A stretch of 64,000 nucleotides of DNA from Micromonospora coriariae (GCF_900091455.1 NZ_LT607412.1:4340001-4404000), one strand, 5' to 3'; numbered from the stretch's first letter, positions 27,876 through 36,072 are shown. Made by a program: numbers and translations. The notes: generated by a model not told the origin, from the letters alone.

Positions 27876-28192
27876 CAACAGCGACGACGGAGCCGAGTAG
27901 CGCCCCGACCCGCCAGTGCAGAGAGCCGCCGGTGCTGAGAGGCGGTCTGGCGCCGGTGCGCGAAGACCCTCCCGAGCTGCGGGAAGAACGGTTGCGGGTC
28001 ACCCCGTGCCCAGTAGAGCCCGCCCGGCTGGCCCCGGTCATCAGGCGACGAACGAGGCCCCCGCTCCGGCGGGGGCGAAGGTGTGGTGGCACCGCGAGGT
28101 TCCCGCTCGCCCACACCTCCCTGGGGCTGATGCGACGCTTTCGCCACCCCGGGGCGGCGACGGCGTGGCGATCGACCGAGGAGCAGCCCGCC
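27876..28192 (+). promoter_or_regulatory. T-box riboswitch leader of the AspRS gene
   Basis: The 5' leader has the full T-box layout. Stem I: AGTA (27896-27899) next to helix GCGC (27900-27903)/GCGC (27958-27961), followed by GAA, which forms the loop-E motif. An AGAGAG bulge and a CCGCC/GGCGG distal hairpin (27926-27945) lie above. GAC (27965-27967) follows GAA as the likely specifier; AAC at 27987 is an alternative. Stem III is an 8-bp hairpin (28057-28064/28069-28076). The antiterminator pairs AGGTGTGG (28079-28086) with CCACACCT (28111-28118), encloses the bulge TGGCACC (28087-28093) that pairs with the uncharged tRNA end, and has upper stem GCGAG/CTCGC. A competing hairpin (28108-28170) would form with charged tRNA. 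The promoter is probably TACCGT at 27864-27869. Confidence 0.9.
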
Positions 28193-29479
28193 ATGCAACG
28201 AACCCTGTCCCACCAACTGCCCGCCCAGGTCGGCGCGACCGTGCGGATCGCCGGCTGGGTGCACCGCCGCCGAATGCTCAAGTCGGTGGCCTTCCTGATC
28301 GTGCGCGACGCCACCGGCCTGGCCCAGGTCGTCGTCACCGATCCGGCCGTCCGCGCCGAGCTGGACAAGCTCACCGAGGAGACGGTCGTCGAGGTGATTG
28401 CGACGGCCACCGCGAACGAGACGGCGCCCACCGGGGTCGAGCTGACCGACCCGACGGTACGTCCGCTCGGCCCGCCCGCAGTGCCGCCGCCGTTCGACCT
28501 GTACCGGCCGGCGCTCACCGCGAGCCTGCCCACCCAGCTCGACAACGCGCCGACCGCGCTGCGTCACCCGACCCGATCCGCAGCGCTGCGGATCTCGGCG
28601 GCGGCGGTGGCCGGGTTCCGTGCCGCGCTCGACGCCCGGGACTTCGTGGAGGTCCACACGCCGAAGGTGGTCAGCTCCTCCACGGAGAGCGGGGCGAACG
28701 TGTTCGCGCTGGACTGGTTCGGCCGGCCCGCGTACCTGGCCCAGTCACCGCAGTTCTACAAGCAGCTGATGGTCGGCGTCTTCGAACGGGTCTACGAGGT
28801 GGGGCCGGTCTTCCGGGCCGAACCGCACGACACCGTCCGGCACCTCGCGCAGTACACCTCGCTCGACGTGGAGCTGGGCTTCGTCGCCGACCACCGCGAC
28901 GTGATGATCGTCCTGCGGGACACCCTGGCCGGGATGCTGGGCACCGTCAACGAGCGGGCCGCCGGCGCCCTGGCGACGCTCGGCGTCGAGGTGCCGGCCG
29001 TGCCGGCGCAGATCCCCGCGGTGCACTTCACCGAGGCGTTGAGGATCGCCGGCGCGCCCGCCGACGAGCCGGACCTCGCGCCCGCCCATGAACGGGCGCT
29101 GGGGGAGTGGGCCCGCCGCGAGCACCTGTCGGACTTCCTCTTCGTCACCGGCTATCCGATGGCGAAGCGCCCGTTCTACACCCACCCGGACCCGGCCCGG
29201 CCGGACTACTCCAACGGCTTCGACCTGCTCTTCCGGGGGCTTGAGCTGGTCACCGGCGGGCAGCGCCTGCACCGGCACGCCGACTACCTGGCGGCGCTGG
29301 CGGCCCGGGGGGAGCCGGTCGAGCCGTACGCCGGCTACCTCGACGCCTTCCGGCACGGCATGCCACCGCACGGCGGCTTCGCCATCGGCCTGGAGCGCTT
29401 CGTTGCCCGCCTGGTCGGCGCGGCGAACATCCGGGAGGTCACCGCGTTCCCCCGCGACCTACACCGCCTAACCCCCTGA
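28193..29479 (+). CDS. aspS: Archaeal-type aspartyl-tRNA synthetase, probably non-discriminating (Asp/Asn)
   Basis: The class II synthetase of 428 residues has the size of archaeal AspRS (about 430), not of bacterial AspRS (about 590). It lacks the bacterial GAD insertion. Motif 2 is GPVFRAEPHDTVRHLAQYTS and motif 3 GGFAIGLERFVARL; AQSPQFYKQLMV and FPRDLHRLTP match archaeal enzymes. In the anticodon domain His24 (AGWVHRR) and Pro79 (TAPTGVEL) align with the His and Pro that mark non-discriminating archaeal AspRS, which charge both tRNA-Asp and tRNA-Asn. Asp-tRNA-Asn would then be amidated by GatCAB. The ATG at 28193 follows GAGGAG nine bases away. A T-box in the leader should control it. It was probably acquired by transfer and sits between lipA and lipB. 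Confidence 0.9.
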   Translation: MQRTLSHQLPAQVGATVRIAGWVHRRRMLKSVAFLIVRDATGLAQVVVTDPAVRAELDKLTEETVVEVIATATANETAPTGVELTDPTVRPLGPPAVPPPFDLYRPALTASLPTQLDNAPTALRHPTRSAALRISAAAVAGFRAALDARDFVEVHTPKVVSSSTESGANVFALDWFGRPAYLAQSPQFYKQLMVGVFERVYEVGPVFRAEPHDTVRHLAQYTSLDVELGFVADHRDVMIVLRDTLAGMLGTVNERAAGALATLGVEVPAVPAQIPAVHFTEALRIAGAPADEPDLAPAHERALGEWARREHLSDFLFVTGYPMAKRPFYTHPDPARPDYSNGFDLLFRGLELVTGGQRLHRHADYLAALAARGEPVEPYAGYLDAFRHGMPPHGGFAIGLERFVARLVGAANIREVTAFPRDLHRLTP

Positions 29480-29500
29480 CCAACGGCCAAGCCCTCCGCC

Positions 29501-29534
29501 CGCCCGCCCGCCCGCCCGGGCGGGCGGGCGGGCG
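29501..29534. terminator. GC palindrome terminator between AspRS and lipB
   Basis: Four CCCG units face four CGGG units in a perfect 34-bp palindrome (arms of 17). It begins 22 bases after the AspRS stop and is followed at once by a family B repeat. A bidirectional terminator is likely. Confidence 0.75.
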
Positions 29535-29535
29535 A

Positions 29536-29603
29536 CTCGTCGATCTAGGGGAAATCGCGGCGTCTGTAGATCAATCAGCGACGATAGTCCCTAGATCGAC
29601 GAG
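29536..29603. repeat. Palindromic intergenic repeat, family B (copy 1)
   Basis: Perfect 15-bp arms CTCGTCGATCTAGGG (29536-29550) and its complement (29589-29603) flank a 38-base spacer. The spacer resembles that of copy 2 (54695-54758), with ATCGC near the left, GATC in the middle and CAGCGA near the right. It lies at the convergent junction of AspRS and lipB, 9 bases from the lipB stop. Confidence 0.92.
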
Positions 29604-29612
29604 GTTGGGCGG

Positions 29613-30254
29613 TCAGGCCTCGATCAGGGTGGAGAGGCGGCGCTCGACGACTGGGAGCACGTCGGCGACGGTGATCGGGCGGGCCAGCTCGGCGGTGAGC
29701 GAGGTGACGCCGGCGTCCCGGATGCCGCACGGCACAATCCGGTCGAAGTGCGTCAGGTCGCAGTCGCAGTTGATCGAGAAGCCGTGCAGGGTGACGCCCC
29801 GGGCGACCCGGATGCCGATGGCGGCCACCTTGCGGGCCGGCCCCCGGTCGTCCTCGGGCACCCAGACCCCGCTGCGCCCCTCGACCCGGCCGGCGGTCAG
29901 CCCGAACTCGGCGCACACGTCGATCAGCAGTTCCTCGGTGCGGCGCACGTAGGCGACCACATCCACCGGGTCGGGGAGCCGGAGGATCGGGTAGCCGACG
30001 AGCTGCCCCGGCCCGTGCCAGGTGATCTTGCCGCCGCGGTCCACGTCGACGACCGGGGTGCCGTCCACCGGCCGGTCCCACGGCTCGGTGCGCTTGCCCG
30101 CGGTGTAGACGCTCGGGTGCTCCAGCAGCAGCACGGTGTCGCCGCGCTCGCCGGCCACCACCGACTCGTGCAGGCGCCGCTGCTCGTCCCAGGCGGCCTG
30201 GTACTCGAGCAGGCCGGCACGGACGGCCGTCAGGCCGGAGGTCGTCGTCGTCAC
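29613..30254 (-). CDS. lipB: Octanoyltransferase
   Basis: LipB moves octanoate from acyl-carrier protein to lipoyl domains, before LipA adds sulfur. The 213-residue protein has [16 protein letters not shown], the [20 protein letters not shown] block, the catalytic Lys in [10 protein letters not shown] and the catalytic Cys in [17 protein letters not shown] 30254 has TAGGCT seven bases upstream and no clear ribosome site, the same arrangement as lipA, so the two genes may share one promoter type although they are not an operon. Confidence 0.96.
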   Translation of the reverse strand: MTTTTSGLTAVRAGLLEYQAAWDEQRRLHESVVAGERGDTVLLLEHPSVYTAGKRTEPWDRPVDGTPVVDVDRGGKITWHGPGQLVGYPILRLPDPVDVVAYVRRTEELLIDVCAEFGLTAGRVEGRSGVWVPEDDRGPARKVAAIGIRVARGVTLHGFSINCDCDLTHFDRIVPCGIRDAGVTSLTAELARPITVADVLPVVERRLSTLIEA

Positions 30255-30341
30255 GCCTCTCAGCCTAGTCCCGTGACCGGCAATGATCGCTGGTGAGCCG
30301 CCTCACCAGGGTGTCGACGGGTCCCGGCGGCGGGCCGCCGG

Positions 30342-32156
30342 TCAGGACGGCGGGATGCGCCAGACCCAGACGTCGTCGACCCGTTGCGGTTCCCCGAACA
30401 GGGCGGTGGCGGTGCGTCGGACCGCCTCCTCGTCGACGTCGAACTTCGCGCCGTGTACCCGGTCGGGAAGCACTACCACCTCGATCCGCCAGTGCTGCAG
30501 GTCGGCGCGGACATCCCGCAGGGTGCCGTCGGTGACGATCGGCACCAGCCCGGTCCGGCCGGCCTGGTCCATCAGGGCGCTCAGGGTGCGGGGCACCGGC
30601 CCGATCCGACCGCGACCGTCGGGGCCACCGGGGCCGAGGAAGAAGCCGCCCGGAATGGCGAACTCACCCTGTCGGTGGGACAGCGCGTACGCCTGCCAGC
30701 GCTGCCCGTCCGGGTAGATGTCCACGGTCAGCGGCACCGGCGTGAGCACTCCGCCGGGCGAGACGTACTCCCGCCAGGTGCCGGCCGTGATGAACCGCGG
30801 GACGGGCTCCCGCTCGTGGGTCAGCAGCGGGGTGGGCAGCAGCGGCAGCAGGGCCACCGTGAACCCGATCACCCAGGCCAGCTCCGTGGGGCGGTACCGG
30901 GGCGGATCGTGCCGCAGTTGGTCGATCGCGTACGCCAACAGCACCCCGATCACCGGCGCGACCACCAAGGCCAGCCGGGCGGGCAACGCGGCGTTCACCA
31001 CCGGCAGATGCCCGAGCAGGTCGAACGGCATCGGCAGGTCGGTGCGCCGCCCATCGACCTTCGCCACAGGTCCGAAGGAGAGCACGGCGAAGATCAGCGC
31101 GGTGACGCCCAGCGCCCAGAGGGTGCCCCGGCGGGCGGCATCGGCGCGTCGCCAGAGCGCGACGAAGCAGATCACGGTGAGCACCAGCAGGGGGATGCCG
31201 AAGAACGAGTTCTCCTCGGTCGGGTTCGGCGCCAGCGCGGTGCCCAGCCCGGCCTCACCGGCCAGCGAGCGGCGCGGGAACGCGGCGAACGCGGCGATGT
31301 CCTCGGAGTGGATCAACGGGTCGAAGCCGGTGCCGTGGAACCGCTGCGGCCCGGCGAAGTGCAGCCACAGCGGGTACGACAGCAGCACGCCCGCCACCAC
31401 CGCGGTCACCCCGAGCCCGCGCAGGAAGGTGGGCAGCGCGGCCCGGCCCTCGGCGCGGTGGGCCGGGTGCAGCGCCCAGACGGCGACGAACACGCCGAGC
31501 GCGAGCGCGGCGAAGAACAGGCCCTCGGCGGCGATCGAGAAGGCCAGCGCGACCAGGACGCCGAGGATCACCCCGTCCCGGAGCCAGTGCCCGGGCCGGC
31601 GCAGCGCGAACAGCCGCCAGACCAGCAGTGGCACCAGCCAGCCGGCGCTCCAGTTCAAATGGGCGTTGGCGTGCGAGACCATGCCGGGGGAGTAGGCGAT
31701 GAACAGTCCGCCGACCCCGGCGGCCAGTCGGCTGCGGACCAGGTGTCGGGAGAGCAGCCAGTACCAGGCCAGCGCGGTGGCGAGCAGGTTGAGGGTGAGG
31801 ATCACCAGGAAGGTCGCCGGCGGTCCGACCAGGTACGTGAGCGGGGCGAAGACGACTGCGTACACCGTGATCGAGGTGTTGACCGCGAGGTTGACCCCGT
31901 CCGGGACGTTGATCAGGTACGTGAAGAACGGGTTCTCCCCGTGCGTCACCGCGTGCCCGCCGAAGGCGAGCAGCCACTCGAAGAGCGCCTGGTCGCTGGA
32001 GTTGACGGTGATGGTGCGTACGTTCGGGTCCCGCCACAGCCCACTGGTCACCCAGACGGCGAGCGCGAGCGCCACCAGCACGACGATCAGGTCGGCCCGG
32101 CGGTCCCGGGCGGCGCGAGGTGCGGGCCCGGTGGCCAGCGACGGGGAGGACGGCAC
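30342..32156 (-). CDS. Polytopic membrane protein, GT-C glycosyltransferase-like
   Basis: The 604-residue protein has about 11-12 membrane helices. Its first outer loop is long and contains NSSDQALFEWLLAFGGHAVT and NPFFTYLINVPDGVNLAVN; a later loop has YSPGMVSHANAHLNWSAGW. A soluble C-terminal domain follows. The pattern resembles actinobacterial DUF-type GT-C proteins of unknown acceptor. GTG 32156 is preceded by TAACGT at seven bases, so it is probably leaderless. It lies upstream of, and in the same direction as, lipB, 88 bases away. Function is not established. Confidence 0.7.
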   Translation of the reverse strand: MPSSPSLATGPAPRAARDRRADLIVVLVALALAVWVTSGLWRDPNVRTITVNSSDQALFEWLLAFGGHAVTHGENPFFTYLINVPDGVNLAVNTSITVYAVVFAPLTYLVGPPATFLVILTLNLLATALAWYWLLSRHLVRSRLAAGVGGLFIAYSPGMVSHANAHLNWSAGWLVPLLVWRLFALRRPGHWLRDGVILGVLVALAFSIAAEGLFFAALALGVFVAVWALHPAHRAEGRAALPTFLRGLGVTAVVAGVLLSYPLWLHFAGPQRFHGTGFDPLIHSEDIAAFAAFPRRSLAGEAGLGTALAPNPTEENSFFGIPLLVLTVICFVALWRRADAARRGTLWALGVTALIFAVLSFGPVAKVDGRRTDLPMPFDLLGHLPVVNAALPARLALVVAPVIGVLLAYAIDQLRHDPPRYRPTELAWVIGFTVALLPLLPTPLLTHEREPVPRFITAGTWREYVSPGGVLTPVPLTVDIYPDGQRWQAYALSHRQGEFAIPGGFFLGPGGPDGRGRIGPVPRTLSALMDQAGRTGLVPIVTDGTLRDVRADLQHWRIEVVVLPDRVHGAKFDVDEEAVRRTATALFGEPQRVDDVWVWRIPPS

Positions 32157-32202
32157 GCAGCGGACGTTACCAACCGGACCTGGACGGGCCGGTCATACAT
32201 GC

Positions 32203-32264
32203 AAGGAGGGGACCCTTGTTATCGCCTGAGGTAGAGGAGGGGGCCCTTCCTAACGGCTGGGCGT
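32203..32264. repeat. Two-unit GGAGGGG...CCCTT repeat
   Basis: Two similar units lie in tandem: AAGGAGGGGACCCTTGTTAT with CGCCTGAGGTAGA, then GGAGGGGGCCCTTCCTAAC with GGCTGGGCG. Each unit is itself an imperfect palindrome (AAGG...CCTT). I recall the same GGGGCCCTTCTTAACGCC pattern between genes in Micromonospora. It lies between the divergent membrane-protein and esterase promoters. Confidence 0.7.
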
Positions 32265-32351
32265 CGGGGGTACACAGTGGCCGCCGTGAATGTGTGACTG
32301 TGGCCCATGTCATAGCGGCGACACACCGACGTAACGTTCCGGCAATTCGAC

Positions 32352-32367
32352 CGTGACCCAGTTCACA
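32352..32367 (+). promoter_or_regulatory. CRP-like site upstream of the esterase gene
   Basis: CGTGA-CCCAGT-TCACA matches the CRP/FNR-family palindrome TGTGA-N6-TCACA at 9 of 10 core positions. It ends 23 bases before the esterase start, close to or over the promoter. Which Crp homologue binds is unknown. Confidence 0.45.
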
Positions 32368-32390
32368 GTCCGCCCCGTCAGGAGGCCGCC

Positions 32391-33608
32391 GTGCGCCGCT
32401 CCTCGTCCACCCTCACCCGGCTGATCGGTGCGGTCGCCGGGCTCGTCCTCGCCGTCGCCGGTGCGGTCGCCCTCGCCACGCCCGCCCAGGCCGCCAGTCT
32501 GACCCAGGTCACCGGCTTCGGGTCCAACCCCGGCAACCTCGCCATGTACGCCTACCGTCCGGACAACCTCCCGGCGAACTCCCCGGCAGTGGTGCTGCTG
32601 CACGGGTGCACCCAGAGCGCCTCCGGCTACTTCGCCAACTCCGGTTGGCAGAAGTACGCCGACCAGTGGAAGTTCGCCCTGATCGTTCCCCAGCAGCCGT
32701 CGGGCAACAACGCCAACAGCTGCTTCAACTGGTTCGAGCCGGGGGACACCGCCCGGGGTCAGGGCGAGGCGCTCTCGATAAAGCAGATGGTCGACCACGC
32801 GAAGGCGAACTTCGGGGTGGACGGGGCCCGGGTCTTCGTCAGCGGCCTCTCGGCGGGCGCGGCGATGAGCTCGGTCATGCTCGCCACCTACCCGGACGTC
32901 TTCGCCGCCGGATCGATCATCGCCGGCATCCCGTACCGCTGCGCCACCAGCATGGTAAACGCGTTCAGCTGCATGAACCCGGGCACGGACAAGACCCCGG
33001 CCGCCTGGGGCGACCTGGTCCGCGGCGCGTACCCCGGCTACAGCGGCCGGCGGCCCCGGGTGGCCATCTGGCACGGCACCTCGGACACGACTGTCGCCCC
33101 GCTCAACGGCGCGGAGTCCCGCGACCAGTGGACGAACGTGCGGGGGATCTCGCAGACCCCGAGCAGCACGTCGTCGCTGCCCGGGGGCACCAGCCTCGAG
33201 GTGTACGGGAACGACGACGTGCGGCTCTACCGGGTCGCCGGGATGGGCCACGGCACTCCGGTCGACCCGGGCTCCGGCGCCGAGCAGTGCGGCAGCACCG
33301 CCGCGTACTTCCTGGACACCATCTGCTCGACGTACCGCGACGCGGTCTTCTTCGGGCTCAATGGTGGCGGCACCACCCCGACCCCGACCCCGACGGCCAC
33401 CCCGACGCCGACGCCGACCCCCACCCCGACCACGCCGCCGACCTGCGTGACCGCCAGCAACTACGCGCACGTCAGCGCCGGCCGGGCGTACCAGTCCGGC
33501 GGCTACGCCTACACGAACGGCTCCAACCAGCGGATGGGCCTCTACAACACCTTCTACACCAGCGCCCTCAAGCAGACCGCCCCCAACTACTGGGTAATCG
33601 GCTGCTGA
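32391..33608 (+). CDS. Secreted esterase of the PHB-depolymerase family with C-terminal domain
   Basis: The 405-residue protein has a signal peptide (cut after AQA, about residue 35). A type 1 PHB depolymerase-like alpha/beta hydrolase follows: oxyanion HGCTQSASGYF, nucleophile Ser in SGLSAGAAMSSVM, Asp in WHGTSDTTVAP and His in VAGMGHGTPVD. A (Thr-Pro)n linker (about residues 325-350) joins a 50-residue domain, CVTASNYAHVSAGRAYQSGG to VIGC, with a Cys at each end. This small domain is common in secreted actinobacterial depolymerases and esterases. Substrates could be polyhydroxyalkanoate or acetylated or feruloylated plant polymer. GTG 32391 follows GGAGGCCGCC. Confidence 0.88.
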   Translation: MRRSSSTLTRLIGAVAGLVLAVAGAVALATPAQAASLTQVTGFGSNPGNLAMYAYRPDNLPANSPAVVLLHGCTQSASGYFANSGWQKYADQWKFALIVPQQPSGNNANSCFNWFEPGDTARGQGEALSIKQMVDHAKANFGVDGARVFVSGLSAGAAMSSVMLATYPDVFAAGSIIAGIPYRCATSMVNAFSCMNPGTDKTPAAWGDLVRGAYPGYSGRRPRVAIWHGTSDTTVAPLNGAESRDQWTNVRGISQTPSSTSSLPGGTSLEVYGNDDVRLYRVAGMGHGTPVDPGSGAEQCGSTAAYFLDTICSTYRDAVFFGLNGGGTTPTPTPTATPTPTPTPTPTTPPTCVTASNYAHVSAGRAYQSGGYAYTNGSNQRMGLYNTFYTSALKQTAPNYWVIGC

Positions 33609-33615
33609 CCCACCC

Positions 33616-33657
33616 GACGAGAGGCCCCTCCCGACCCGACGGGACGGGCCTCTCGTC
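33616..33657. terminator. Bidirectional terminator, esterase / SDR39U1
   Basis: GACGAGAGGCCC (33616-33627) pairs exactly with 33646-33657, with an inner CCCG/CGGG stem. It lies between convergent genes and ends two bases before the next stop codon. Confidence 0.85.
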
Positions 33658-33658
33658 G

Positions 33659-34558
33659 TCACTCGGTGAGCGCGGCGCGCAGAGCGCTGGGCAGGTCGGG
33701 GTGGTGGTAGGTGAAGCCGGCGCGGGTCAGCACCGCCGGCAGGACCCGGGTGCTGGTGAGGGCCTCGTGGGCGAAGCCGCCGAGCACCACCTTCAGCGCC
33801 AGCGCCGGGATGGGCATGATCGCCGGACGGTGCAGCTGACGGGCGAGCTCCCGGGTGAACTCCGCGTTGGTCACGGGGGCCGGACCGACCATGTTGACCG
33901 GCCCGGCGATGTCGTCCGAGTCGAGCAGGAAGAGGGTCGCCCGCAGCCAGTCAGCCATCGAGATCCAGGGCCACCACTGCCGGCCGCCGCCCAGCGGGCC
34001 GGAGACACCCAGCCGCATCGGCAGCAGCTGCGGTTTGAGCATCCCGCCGTCGCGGTGCAACGGCAGGCCGATGCGCAGCCGCACCACGCGTACCCCGGCG
34101 TCCTCGGCCGGCCGGGTCGCGGCCTCCCAGACCCGGCAGACGTCGGCCAGGAAGCCCTCGCCGGCCGGCGCGTCCTCCTCCACCACCCGGTCGCCGGTGT
34201 TGCCGTACCAGCCCACCGCCGAGGAGTTCAGCAGCGCCCGCGGCCGGTCGGCGGCTGGTAGGCCGGCGATCGTGACCGCCAGCGTGCTGGTGCTGTCCAC
34301 CCGGCTGGACCGGATCAACCGCCGGTAGTCGTCGTTCCACCGCTTGTCGCCGACGCCCGCGCCGGCCAGGTTGACCACCGCGTCCGACCCCGCGACCGCC
34401 GCCGGGTCGAGCTGCCCGGCGGCGGGGTCCCACCGTCGCTCCCGCGGATCGCGTGGCGGCCGGCGGACCAGTCGGGTGACCTGGTGCCCGTCGGCCGAGA
34501 GCCGGGCGACCAGGCGGGTGCCGAGGAAGCCGGACGCGCCGGCCAGAAGGATGCGCAT
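33659..34558 (-). CDS. TIGR01777 / SDR39U1-family NAD(P)-dependent epimerase-like protein
   Basis: The 299-residue protein is an extended SDR. It has the Gly-rich nucleotide motif RILLAGASGFLGTRLV, the mid-region SSAVGWYGNTGDRVVEED, and a C-terminal DUF1731 with ALALKVVLGGFAHEALTSTR. In M. tuberculosis the corresponding gene, as I recall, lies between dlaT and lipB, which fits this order. No substrate is known; the usual Tyr-Lys pair is altered in the family. The start is ATG 34558. It converges with the esterase gene. Confidence 0.88.
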   Translation of the reverse strand: MRILLAGASGFLGTRLVARLSADGHQVTRLVRRPPRDPRERRWDPAAGQLDPAAVAGSDAVVNLAGAGVGDKRWNDDYRRLIRSSRVDSTSTLAVTIAGLPAADRPRALLNSSAVGWYGNTGDRVVEEDAPAGEGFLADVCRVWEAATRPAEDAGVRVVRLRIGLPLHRDGGMLKPQLLPMRLGVSGPLGGGRQWWPWISMADWLRATLFLLDSDDIAGPVNMVGPAPVTNAEFTRELARQLHRPAIMPIPALALKVVLGGFAHEALTSTRVLPAVLTRAGFTYHHPDLPSALRAALTE

Positions 34559-34610
34559 GCCTACATCTTCGTCCAGAACGTCGCCGGTGGACGCGCGGGC
34601 GGCCGGCGGG

Positions 34611-35609
34611 TCAGGCCGCGCGGACCGGACGCAGGTCGGCCAGCAGCCGCTCCACCTCGGTGTACGCCTCGGCGCTCAGCGGGCCGAGCGCCAGGGTGGC
34701 AAGGTTCTCCTCCGCCTGCGCCACCGTGCGCAGGCCGGGGATCGGCACGGTACGCGGGCTGCGGGCCAGCAGCCAGCCGAGCGCGCCCTGGGCCAGGGTG
34801 CGCCCGTCGGCGGTGAGCGCCCCGCGGACCTGCTCGACCCGGGCCGCCCAGCGCGGCGTCGGCCGTCCGTCGGTGAACCACTGCAGCCACTCGGGCGCCC
34901 GGCCGCGTACGTCGTCCGCGCCGACCGCCCGGGTCGACCCGGTGAGCAGCCCCATCGCCAGCGGGCCGCGGTTGAGGCTGGCCAGGTCGTAGCGGTCGCA
35001 GACCGCCAGCACCGCGGCGTTGTCCCGCAGCACCGACTCGTCGTGCTGGATGGCGGCGCAGTGCACGCCGGCCGCCGCGAACGCCTCCGCCGAGGCCGGG
35101 TCGTCGGTGCTCCAGCCGTACGCCCGGATCTTGCCCTGGCCGACGAGGTTCTCCAGGGTGTCGACCAGGTCGAGCGCGGCGGGCACCGGCAGCTCGTTGA
35201 TGTGCAGTTGGTAGAGGTCGACGTGGTCGGTGCCGAGCCGGCGCAGGGAGTCCTCCAGGCTGCGCACCGCGAAGGCCGGGCTGGCGTCGGTGCCGAGCGC
35301 CCGACGGGTGGCCTCCTCGCTGACGTTGCCGAACTTGGTGGCGATCACCGCGCCGTCCCGGCGGCCGGCCAGGGCCCGGCCGAGGATCCGTTCGCTGTGC
35401 CCGGCGCCGTAGTTGCTCGCCGTGTCGAACAGGGTCACCCCGAGGTCGAGCGCGCGGTGGATGGTGCGGATCGACTCGTCGTCGTCCACCTCGCCCCAGC
35501 CGAACGGCTGCCCGCCGTCGCCCCAGAGCGGGCCGCCGATCGCCCAGCACCCCATCCCGATCGCGCTCACCTCGATGCCGCTGCGTCCGAGCTTCCGTGT
35601 CGTCGTCAT
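34611..35609 (-). CDS. Aldo/keto reductase
   Basis: The 332-residue TIM-barrel oxidoreductase has the AKR tetrad: Asp in LFDTASNYGAGHSERILG with its Tyr, Lys in IATKFGNVS and His in YQLHINEL. The NADPH-binding segment is IPGLRTVAQAEENLA. ATG 35609 gives MTTTRKLGRSGIEVSAIGMG. It diverges from a MerR gene with a shared palindromic operator, so the reductase is probably induced by a small molecule sensed by MerR. The substrate is unknown. Confidence 0.9.
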   Translation of the reverse strand: MTTTRKLGRSGIEVSAIGMGCWAIGGPLWGDGGQPFGWGEVDDDESIRTIHRALDLGVTLFDTASNYGAGHSERILGRALAGRRDGAVIATKFGNVSEEATRRALGTDASPAFAVRSLEDSLRRLGTDHVDLYQLHINELPVPAALDLVDTLENLVGQGKIRAYGWSTDDPASAEAFAAAGVHCAAIQHDESVLRDNAAVLAVCDRYDLASLNRGPLAMGLLTGSTRAVGADDVRGRAPEWLQWFTDGRPTPRWAARVEQVRGALTADGRTLAQGALGWLLARSPRTVPIPGLRTVAQAEENLATLALGPLSAEAYTEVERLLADLRPVRAA

Positions 35610-35623
35610 GCGGTCAGCCTCCA

Positions 35624-35643
35624 ACCTGGAGTGCGCTCCAGGT
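35624..35643. promoter_or_regulatory. MerR operator between aldo/keto reductase and merR
   Basis: ACCTGGAG-TGCG-CTCCAGGT is a perfect 8-bp inverted repeat with a 4-base spacer, centred between the two divergent starts. It lies seven bases upstream of the TACGAT -10 box of merR, so it overlaps the -35 region. GGAG-N4-CTCC sites are usual for MerR regulators paired with reductases. Confidence 0.75.
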
Positions 35644-35664
35644 CAACCACTACGATCTCGGGGC

Positions 35665-36045
35665 ATGACCGGTTACGCCCCCTCGGAGGCCGCCCGGCGC
35701 AGCGGCTTCAGCCTGGACACCCTGCGGTACTACGAGAAGATCGGCCTGCTCGCCGACGTGAGTCGGACGTCGGGCGGCCAGCGGGTCTTCACCGACGACG
35801 ACCTCGGCTGGCTTGTGTTGTTCCGCTGCCTGCGCGACACCGGAATGCCGATCGCCCAGATGTGCCGCTACGCGCAACTGGCCCGGGAGGGCGAGCACAC
35901 CGCCGAAGACCGGCGTGAGCTGCTGGAACGGCACGCGGTGCGGGTCGAGGAGCAGATGCGCCTGCTCCAGAGCCAGTACGACCACCTCCGGGAGAAGATC
36001 CGCTTCTACGAGCAACTGCCCGGCTCCGGGTCGGCGGGCGCGTAG
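35665..36045 (+). CDS. MerR-family transcriptional regulator
   Basis: The 126-residue protein has the MerR winged helix at its start (YAPSEAARRSGFSLDTLRYY with EKIGLL), then the dimerisation helix ending LLQSQYDHLREKIRFYEQ. No Cys suited to metal or redox sensing is present apart from those in FRCLRDTG and QMCRYA, so an organic ligand is more likely. ATG 35665 has TACGAT eight bases upstream and no ribosome site, suggesting leaderless translation. It probably controls the divergent reductase. Confidence 0.9.
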   Translation: MTGYAPSEAARRSGFSLDTLRYYEKIGLLADVSRTSGGQRVFTDDDLGWLVLFRCLRDTGMPIAQMCRYAQLAREGEHTAEDRRELLERHAVRVEEQMRLLQSQYDHLREKIRFYEQLPGSGSAGA

Positions 36046-36072
36046 GCCACCCGGCCCGGTGCGCGAGCGCGC

